DNA of 10,596 nt, taken from Podila epigama. Lineage: Eukaryota > Mortierellomycota > Mortierellomycetes > Mortierellales > Mortierellaceae. The position numbers and the translations under genes were made by a program. Each line of letters starts with the position of its first letter. Position 1 is the stretch's first letter. The stretch spans positions 1 to 10,596 of the forward strand of contig JAAAVE010000229.1 in the NCBI GenBank assembly GCA_015679605.1, read 5' to 3'. Positions 1 through 9,200 of the stretch are shown here, one piece after another. Under the pieces are notes generated by a model. The model was not told the origin of the DNA, did no database searches, and saw only the letters and a program-made list of their open reading frames with translations.

Positions 1-292
1 AAAAAACGGTATTGCCGCAGTCGATATTCAACAACTCAACAAAAAAACAACAAATAACAAAAATAATCGTCATTATTATCACACTCGCCCTTTGTCTTGA
101 CGGGGACTCCGCCGTCATCTACACCCCGACCGACGACACAACTGGGGGGCTCCAGATGGATGGTTTAATCCCTGAAAAAAAGTCAGAAATCTGCTTCGTT
201 AATACCTCCTCAAACAAACAGGCGGGCTTGGAAATAACGAAGCACAAACAGGACAAAAGAACCCATGAAAACAGGACAAAGTTGCTCATACA
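1..292 (+). other. 5' leader / upstream region of the TOM1-like gene
   Basis: A-rich sequence (long A and AAC runs at about 28-64) typical of fungal 5' untranslated or promoter-proximal DNA. No convincing TATA box or other promoter element is seen. It contains upstream ATGs. The one at 156 opens a frame running to 368, out of frame with the main gene. The one at 160 is followed by a stop after one further codon. The one at 265 starts an 11-codon frame ending at 300, overlapping the proposed main start. None encodes a recognisable protein. The region could be leader, or it could contain a short first exon and an intron that I cannot define. Confidence 0.5.
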
Positions 293-3200
293 ATGCTTAA
301 CCGTTTATTCTCGTTCTCAATACAAATACGACAGCCTCTTCCGCTCAGGAATCTCATCCAGGCATTGAAAGAGTGTCCCGAGTCCGAGATTGCTACTCAT
401 GTTGCAACAACACCAGAATGGATCTGGCCCCGTGGCGACCTATTCCACTGGGTCGGTGTGTTGAACCGCTTTGATGACATTCTCGAAACCCTTTGCAAGA
501 GCCACGACTTGAAGACTGCTCGTCCAAAGCTCTTTTCAGAAGAATCCCAAAGACTCGTCTTTGCGATCCTCACCTTTTCCCGTCTTCTCCTCGAGAGTTG
601 TACAAACCGCAACCTCTATGCTTCGTATGAGGTAAGGAAAATATATATTTGTAATATTGAGATCTGATCTTTTTCAATCTCTCTTTCTCTCAACCCAAGA
701 GATATTGATGTTAACCAATCTCACTCTCATTGTATTCCATGTAGCATCTCAACGACTTACTACATGTACGCGACTTGGACATTCTCGAGGCATGTCTCCG
801 TCTCTTGCTCCGACCAGCACAGCGGCACAGTTCTCAGAGATCTTCACGCTCAATATTCACATTGTCACATGAGAGACTGCTGGCGATCGCACATTCATGG
901 GGTAACAAGGACTTTGGCCTAGACATTCTCCAGCTGGCCGAAGACACTACCGTCATTCCCAACAAACTCTCGGCCCTCAACTTTCAGTTCTACAGGACGA
1001 TATCACTTTCAAAACAACCCGACCCTGCTTCGTCATCCGCCCAGACCTCAATCGCATCATCCACCCCCACCTCATCCGCTGGGAACGCCGCTTCAACATC
1101 TGCAAACAATGTGGCCTCTTCATCCTCATCCACCTCTGTACAAACAAGCCCCGTCAAGAGGAGGACTTCTCGCTCAGGAGCGTCGTCTTCCACTGTATCT
1201 GCTACCACTTCTACTACATCTACCGCACCAACGACATCATCATCTTCTTCAACAGCCACTACCACCGCCACCACCACCACCACAGATGCTACGCTGGCCG
1301 AGGGTATCGTAGTCATCCAGACCTCAGACATCCATTCCCTTGGCCAAACTGACCAAGAGATCCTTGAGCGACTCATTCAAGAGTACAACGTTCCTGAAGA
1401 GCACCAGTTCCCACTACTCTGTCGCATTAGAGTCGCAACTGGCATGCGTCAGCCAGCCCGTCGAAAACAGTTGCTGAATATCCGGATTCTTACCATCGCA
1501 ATCATGTCCCATGTCCTCCCAGAACCCGTTGTCCTCGACAAAATCTGTGCTTTCGAGCCGGAACTCATTCAAAGCCTCACAGATGTCATTCATCCCGATC
1601 ACAACATGTCATATGTAACGTTTTCTCATTTATTTATTTCGTTTTCTTTTTCTTCTTTTTTTCTTTCTTGCCTCGATGAAAACATAATCACCATTGAACT
1701 GACCTTTTGTTTGCTTTTCAATTCAACATATAGGACTTGCAAACTGTGGCATTGTTTGCTTTGGATGGATTGGCTCATTTGAAACTAAAGCAACCTGATG
1801 TGTTGACTGCAATCAATGCCTCGGCCAGCCACGGCGTCTTGCTCTATGCTCTTCGACTGCTTATTTCAGGATTAGATTCCGATAATGGTACGCTATATAT
1901 AACATATTACTATTGTCATTGTGCTTCACTATGCATTTCTCAACAAAAAGCAAAGCATAGACTGACAAAGAAAAATGCCACTGCTTTTATCAATTCTAGT
2001 TCAATACCCTCAAGAGTTTGTAGATGCCATGTTCGCCTTTGTTTCCTACACAATCAACTTTCAAACTGGAGGAAACATGGTCATCTCTGCAGGCCTTGTT
2101 CCTCTGTTGTTGCAGATTCTCACCAATAAGCATGTCCGCCAGCTCAAGGTAATGTCATGTCTCCTTGCCTCTTTCTCCCTCACTCGCTCTTTCACTCTAT
2201 ATCATATATATGTTGACTCACCAATCCTCCATCTACATGTTTTCATCACAACACATTAGAATGTGACAAAGACCATCAACATTCTGGACAGCCTTATGTA
2301 TGGATTCAGCACGGCATTCACCTCGTTCTGCTCTTCGAACGGTATCAACTTGCTAGTGGCGAGGATGAAGGAAGAAGTCGACTATTCCTTGAGTCTCGTC
2401 AAGGCGGCCGAGGCTCAAAAAATGACTGGAGTGACAGACGCTACAAGTGAAAGCTCCAAAGGTATGAAAAGATCAATGCAAAACTTCTTCACGTGTTTCT
2501 TTCTTGTACGTTGTTTCCTTCATCATTGATTGTATTTATTAACATCTCTTTTTCACATAAAACTTGTTGACTAGTAGAAGACGAAGTGTCACCGGTGCCT
2601 TTTGAGCGGACAGCGCTTCTCAAGGCCATGTTCAAGTTTGTTCACCACATGATGCAGAGTCCAGGAACGCAAGAAGGACTTCGCAACTTGATCGATACTT
2701 CACTTCCAGCAACGTTGAAGGATATCATGGACAACCCGTCGGCACTCGGAACCTCTGTTTATGCCCATGGTACAACATGATGCATTACCTTGAGAACGCT
2801 TTTTTTTTTGTTTTTTTGCTTTTTTTTATAGCAAAATGACACAACATGCTATATTCTGAATTCTAATCCTTTTACATCATTTCTCATCATGTTTTTCTTC
2901 ATTTAGCCATCAACACTATGACATCCTTCATTCATAATGAACCGACATCCCTTACAATCTTGCAAGAGGCCAACATCCCTCAGACGCTTCTCGCTGGACT
3001 TTCCAAAGATATCCCAGCATCAACAGACGTGGTGACGAGTATTCCAGGAGCCTTTGGTGCAATTTGTCTAAATCCTGCAGGATTGGAAATGATGACCAAA
3101 GAGTTCCCGATGAAGAAGCTGTTTGACACCTTTACCTCAGACGTACATGTGCGAGCATTCCAGGACAGCGACATCAACTCGAACCTCGGTGTATCCATGG

Positions 3201-6200
3201 ACGAGCTTGTTCGACACCAGCCAACACTCAAGGCGAGCGTCATGAAAGAGATCACTGCCATGCTGAACGCTGTTCTTGAAAAGTGCTCTCCTGAGCAAGT
3301 TGCAGCTGAAGAAATGGCCCTTTGCACCTTGAGGAAGACAAGAGCGCCCGATGCACCACCATTCAGCGTGATCAGCGATGAGGATGAATCCAAGGAGGAT
3401 AAAAAGGAAAGCTTTGTGGCCCAGTTGATTGATGGTCCAGCAAGGGTAAGTCCATTCGTCTCTAGTGGTGTTTTCTAACTCTCCGTCATGAATCCATTGA
3501 TCTGAAGAACGCGTAGGGAACCTTAGCAACCAAACAGACCTAACCAAAATATCTAATTTCCCTTTTTCTACATTTGTAGTTTTGTGAGAGCTTTTTCCAA
3601 AACTCATCGCATGCTCGAGAGTTTTTGAAGGATAACGGTGTCAACCTTTTGATGAAGTTTTATTGCCTACCGACTCTGCCGTACAACCTCGCCAACACTC
3701 CAGCCTTCTTCACTCTCTCGCATCTCCTGAAGCTTCTCAGCGAAACGGACCCTGCAGTGGCTGTCACTGCTGTGGTAAACGAGGTCAACAATCAGCTGAA
3801 TGTAGTCAAGCCTTTGCTCGAGTCCAAGAAGGCCGAGTCTGAACTTATCAAGTACATTGACATTTCAAGTAAGTATCTGAGCAGAGCATGGGACGCGCAC
3901 CAATTTATGATACGAAAAGAAGATGAAGGCGATGATGATGAAATAGATTGCAAAGACGGTAAAGACTGAAAAAGTATTGACGATACCATATTTTATTCCC
4001 TCACTTGTTTAGATTTGAGTGAAGATGAGGTGACTCAAGGCAATACCATTCTGAGTGCGCTCATCAGTCTCCATGGTTTGAGCGGCTTGCTCTCGGATAT
4101 GTATTGCGCACCTGCATTCTCGCACGGACGTAATTCAGCAGCTGTTCTGGCAGCCTTTGTGACAGCCCAAGGAGATAAGGCCCTGACCGGATTGGGCCAT
4201 CTCCATCGGTAAGTCGCATAATGCGTGTCTTCATATTGACATGAAAGATGTCGGTTGATAGATGAGTTCCATATGGACTCCTTTTTATGCTAATGGTTCA
4301 TTATATATACTCTCTTTACTCCTTTCTCTTTCTAGGACTTGCCTGTGGGAGGTTATCACCATGAAAAGAACTCTTCAAAAGGCATGGAATGACCCCAACC
4401 CCAAGCTGAAAAGGATGCTTAGCAATCCTCTGATCGCTGGAACCGTGGACTACAATTACGAGCCGCCGGTTTCTGTTGACAAAGAGATGACCCCTGCCGT
4501 CCCCGAATATGACATGTACTCGCCTACAACCATCAATACCAAGTATTTCAGGTTTATCTTGACCCAGATTTCTCCCTATCTCACCGCCATGTATCAAGGT
4601 TAGTTTGGTCATATATATTGCGGAGGCATCTTCGTTTTGAAGACTTGGAAAATGGAATGCTAACATTAATATAATTATCCAATGTACTATAGGAATCGCA
4701 AAAATGCTTGTCCTCCGACGTGAGGTAGACGCGACACATCGTACAAACGCATTCAAGATTGCAGATTCTTTGTCCAAGGTTATTCAATCTCATCTCTCGT
4801 GGACCAGGATTGGTAGGTTGCCTCAAAAAAAAAGTTTCTTGGTTTTCGCTATATCAATATGTGTAAACATCGTGCATGTGAGTGCTCACTCTTCCTTTTA
4901 CTTTCACATATTCCTTCATGATGTTTGTTAGATGACTGTGAAAGCAATGCTGACAAGGTGTTGTACCTGACCTCTATGGCAAAGTTGCTTCCGTTCCTCA
5001 TTTTGGATGGACGGAACCCTCGTATCTTGCAGACAATTGTGGTCGTATCATTTGTGAGGACCAAAGGGTTGGAGACCTTGTTTGCTCTGTTGGACTCAGT
5101 CTGGGCCCAAGCCAAGCACTTCCAAGAGTCGAGCAATGAAAAGGAACATCCTCAGAAGGACATTATTCAAAAGTTGCACGCTTTGGCCGAGATTATCCTC
5201 GACATGTTGAAGCAAATCTCGTCATCAACTTTGCTCATGGACTCACCCCTCACCTCGATGCTCAACTCTCGGGACGGAAAGCGGGACGCTGACTATTTCG
5301 AGCCCCACGAGTTTATGGTGCACGTTCGGCTAACGATACTGCCCAAGATTCGTGCCATCTGGGAAGATGACCATTTGAAGCACACATACTATAGTCTGAT
5401 CCAGCAGGTCACTCACACTCTGATCAACATTCTAAAGGCCGAAGGCGAGAATCGACCACATGTACAGCAGACATCTGTGCCCATCATCACTGGCACTACG
5501 CCCAGCCTCTTTGGCGCACGCCCTATTGTCCCTGACGCTGCCAGTGTTTCAACCTTGCTCGACATGGGTTTCCCTCGTGCCGCAGCTGAGCTGGCGTTGA
5601 CCCGATGTGGAAATCAAATCGACCGTGCTGCCGAATATCTGTTGACCCACCAAGAGGTTGTCCAAGCAGCCTTTTACGACCAGGAGAGAGAGGAGGCTGC
5701 TGCTCGTGCGGCCGCCGCAAGCTCCTCCACACCGGCTACTGCAGAAACCACGTCTGAAAGTACAACAGCAGGAGCCAGTACAGAGGCTGGTAGAGCCGAG
5801 GCCCCCGCCAACATCGTGACCGATCCTCCTACCGAGACGCCCGCCATCGAAGGATCATCTTCCGCTGCCCGTTTCGAGTTTGAAGATGACGACGAGAACA
5901 CAACAGACGATAGTGGCGACGACGAAGATCATGACGACGATGAAGATGACGATGAAGATGATGACGCCGAGATGCTCCAGCAAGCGTTGGAAATGTCGGT
6001 CTCTGGAGGCGGAGGTGGAGGCGGAGGTGGAGGCGCTTCCAGCGAAGCTGCTGGAGCAGATTCGACTCGGTCTTCAGGATTGGCCGATAGTCAACCAGGG
6101 GAGGCACCATCTAGTTCCAACACATCTTCAGCGCCAAAGCAAGATGAGCACAAGGCTGCCTTGGAAAAGTACAAGGCCCAGAAGGAGGAGCTTGGCAAGA

Positions 6201-9200
6201 TGCGCGACAACCTCAGACCGCATTTGGCCCAAAGAGCAGTCGAGTTGATGCTCCAATCAGAGGATATTGTGTTCCTCATCCGCGAGCTTCTTATGTATGT
6301 GTACAAGACCGGTAATGAAAAGTTGTTGGACGATCTGGTGCAGGACCTGCAGGAGTTCGCCAATATGAGTGATAGTGAGCCGATTGAAACCAAGGAGAAG
6401 TTTGCAAAGCGCCTTCAACTATTGGCGGCGATGTTTGTGGAATCGCCCATTCAGAGCAAGCGTCGAAAGCATGTCTCTACATTGCTACCGATGCTCCTGT
6501 CCATCCTGGGCAAGGGTGTTGTGCTCCAAAAGGAAAATCCATGGCTCCCTTCCTTGCTTATCTTGGTCGAAGGATTTATTCATCTTTCTGACGAACCCAA
6601 GAATGTCCCCGACGAAGCCACTGCCGAAGGCAGAGCCAAGGCAGAGCAACAGGACAAGGAGATGAAGGAGGACATTTTTTCGCGTGGTCAATTGGAAGAC
6701 CTCCTCAAGTACTGTTTTGCTCTGCTAGAGCAGCAAGAGCTCGCCAAGGACGTTATTCTTGCCGTCTTCAGGATCCTTGTCCGTCTTACACGCCACCACC
6801 ACCTCGCGGTCCAGTTCCTCAAGGCCAACGGTTTGCCTCTCATCTTCTCGATGGTCAAGCCCGAGCGACTCGGAGTGCGTGGTCAGCAGAGCATGGTCAT
6901 CATCATCTTGCGCCATATCATCGAAGACACTCAGGTGCTGCAGGCAGCCATGGACAAGGAAATCCAGCGATGGTTCTTGGCGCCTACTCGAATGCGTCAT
7001 GGCACTGATATCACTACTTACCTTCGCCATAACGTTGTCCTCGCAACGCGAAGCTTGGATGCCTTTATTGCCGGTACTTTGAATGTCTGCAAGGTGACCA
7101 AGCATGATTCCAACTTTAGGACAATTCAGGTCGCTCTCGCCAAGATGGATGGAAATCAGAAAGCAGAGGAGAAGAAGGACGGCGATCAGCCTACAGAAAA
7201 GGGCAAGGAGAAGGAAAAGGATGTCGATACCCAAGACCAGCCCGCTGGAGAGTCGTCGTCGTCAACTTCCTTGACGCCGGCACCAGCCATTAATGCTGCA
7301 GCCTTTACCGAGGCCTCCAAGAAGTACTCGAGTGAAATTTCAGAGACCGTTATCCACTTTTTGGTATCTGAGTTGCTTGCCAGCCGACCCGATGGAACCG
7401 CAAAGGCCATTCTCCCGTCGTCGACTGCGTCCATTGAAAACGTGCCTGAGACTGAAGTTTCTGCTGTTTCAACGGTGTCAAGTTCATCAGCAACTGCTTC
7501 CACACCTGCGTCTGCGTCTGCACAAGACAAGACAGTAGAAGCCGCTTATGATGAAAACTTTGTCCAGCGTTGCTTCCTGTTGCAATGCTTGCACGAGCTT
7601 TTGATCTCGTACCCTACTTGCAAGGTCGACTTGATGAACTACTCGCGCAGGAAGGGTAGCAAAGAGGCTCAGAACGTTGCCAGCAAGCCCAAGGCGAACT
7701 GGCTGGCCTTTTTGTTGAACGATTTGATCCCGTTCCGGGGAACGGTAGCCCAATCCAACAGTGTTGAACTTCGTAAGCACTCTATCGAGTCCAACATTGC
7801 TTCGTCTGTCCTCGTCGCGATGTGCTCTAACAGCGACGAGGAGGAGGAGAAGAAGCCTTTTAGTGATCTTGTGCAGGTGAGGCGTTTTGTGGTGGACGGC
7901 ATCATTCGGTCATTTAAGGATGCCATCTCATCGACCGACCCTGTCGAGATCAAGTACGGCAAGTTCTTGTCGCTTTCTGAACTCAGCTACAAGATCCTCA
8001 CCGCGTCCTCAGGACCTGCTGGCTCGACAGCCAAGCCCAACGAGGAGATGTCCATTAACATTGTCAAGGTCATGCTCGAAAAGAACTTTATCACCACGCT
8101 GACGAATGTCCTGGCTGACATTGACCTCAACTACCCACACGCCAAAATTCTTGCGAATGCAGTTCTCAAGCCATTGGAGCATCTCACCAAGTTGTCGCTC
8201 AAGATGAGTCGTGCATCGGAGCCTGGAACCGGCAAGCCCAGACGTCGTTCCACCCCACTCTCTGCTGCTGGCAGTGGCAATGGATCAGGAGATGATGCTC
8301 CTGATCTCTACCGCAACTCGTCCCTGGGTATGTTTGATGGAGCCAACATGGAGTCCGAGGAGGAAAATGAGTCGGATGACTCCATGGGTGAGGAGGATAT
8401 GTTTGATGAGGAGTACGATGAGGAAACAGCAAGTGACGCTAGTGACCTCAGCGATGAAGGCCTCAGTGGCGAGGATGATGAAGATGAGGCGGCAGAGGAG
8501 TCGGCCGTTCCTAACAACCCGTTCCATCACCATGAGACCTCTGATGATGACCAAGACGACGAGAACATGGATGACGATGACGATGAAGATATGGAGGCCG
8601 AGCTCCAAGAGGCCCTAGAGCAGGAAGAAGAGGATGATGAAGGAATTGAAGACGCCATGGACTGGGATCAAGGTACACATCGCCCTGTCATGCTCGGCGA
8701 AGATGAGATTGGTGAAGTTATTGACGATGATGACGATGATGACGATCAAGGCGAGCACGATGACTTTTACGATGGCCAAGATCGAGGTCATCACCATCAT
8801 CATCATCACCACCAGCACCATGATGACGATGGTACCGGCGAGGAGGACGAAGAAGGCGAGGATGACGAAGAGGATGACGATGAGATGGATATGGATGATG
8901 AGGACGATGATGATGATGATGAGGAAGATGATGATGATGAGGACGATGTTGACGCGATGGGACTTGAAGAGGCTGGAGAGTTCTTCTTGGGTCGTCCAGG
9001 TCGTCATCATCATCACTATCATCATCATGGCAACATGTCCCATACATTTGTTATCAACGACAACGCAGTCCGCAACGGAGGTCTCGGTCTTGACCTTCGA
9101 TCGCGCCGATCTAGACTTGGCCGTGCAATGGATGATCGCGGCTATATCTGGAGTGATGTTGATCCAGAGCATGGTCGCTACTCTGGCTTGGGAGACGACA

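Larger units (their letters stand above)
365..1614 (+). other. DUF908 (N-terminal helical region), approximate limits
   Basis: Starts with the conserved block IWPRGDLFHWVGVLNRFDDILE (residues about 45-66), the counterpart of the HUWE1 segment around ELYHWVDLLDRFDGIL. It continues through LVFAILTFSRLLLESCTNRNLY, across intron 1, to GVEQ-like repeats ending near VVLDKICAFEPELIQSL. In the family this is part of the armadillo-like ring that carries substrates. Limits come from family memory, not a profile search. A low-complexity insert splits the domain. Confidence 0.75.
1800..3640 (+). other. DUF913 (second helical region, spread over exons 3-8), approximate limits
   Basis: Family-typical blocks in order: VLTAINASASHGVLLYALR, FVDAMFAFVSYTI, TGGNMVISAGLVPLLLQIL, NILDSLMYGFSTAFTSF, GINLLVARMKEEVDYSL, LKAMFKFVHHMMQSPGTQEGLRNLID, AINTMTSFIHNEPTSL, and GAFGAICLNPAGLEMM. 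The stretch reads as paired helices, consistent with armadillo-like repeats forming the solenoid of this ligase class. An acidic segment (SDEDESKEDKKE, 3379-3411) near the end of exon 7 is probably a loop. Confidence 0.78.
8351..8985 (+). other. Acidic (Asp/Glu-rich) domain
   Basis: About 210 residues (2246-2455) dominated by Asp and Glu, with the densest runs at 8561-8590, 8723-8746 and 8840-8948. Fungal Tom1 and animal HUWE1 both carry acidic tracts in this part of the chain. In Tom1, acidic segments are linked to holding basic clients such as histones and ribosomal proteins, so the same is inferred here. Codons are mostly GAT, GAC and GAG, forming near-pure GAT arrays in places. Confidence 0.85.

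Noticed and set aside
990-1376. Minus-strand open frame of 128 codons rich in Val, Asp and Glu
   Set aside because: Antisense of the Ser/Thr insert in exon 2. Composition alone explains the lack of stops.
1975-1999. ATG at 1975 as the start of a separate small gene continuing into QYPQEFVDAMF
   Set aside because: These bases are the end of intron 3. The conserved part begins at the 1999/2000 acceptor and joins in phase to exon 3.
6122-8215. A WWE or BH3-like region as in animal HUWE1
   Set aside because: No Trp-Trp-Glu pattern or BH3 core could be found by eye in this region. A profile search would settle it.
8789-9028. His tracts as an engineered purification tag
   Set aside because: They use mixed CAT/CAC codons, are interrupted by Gln and Tyr, and are embedded in native repeat-rich sequence within a spliced eukaryotic gene.
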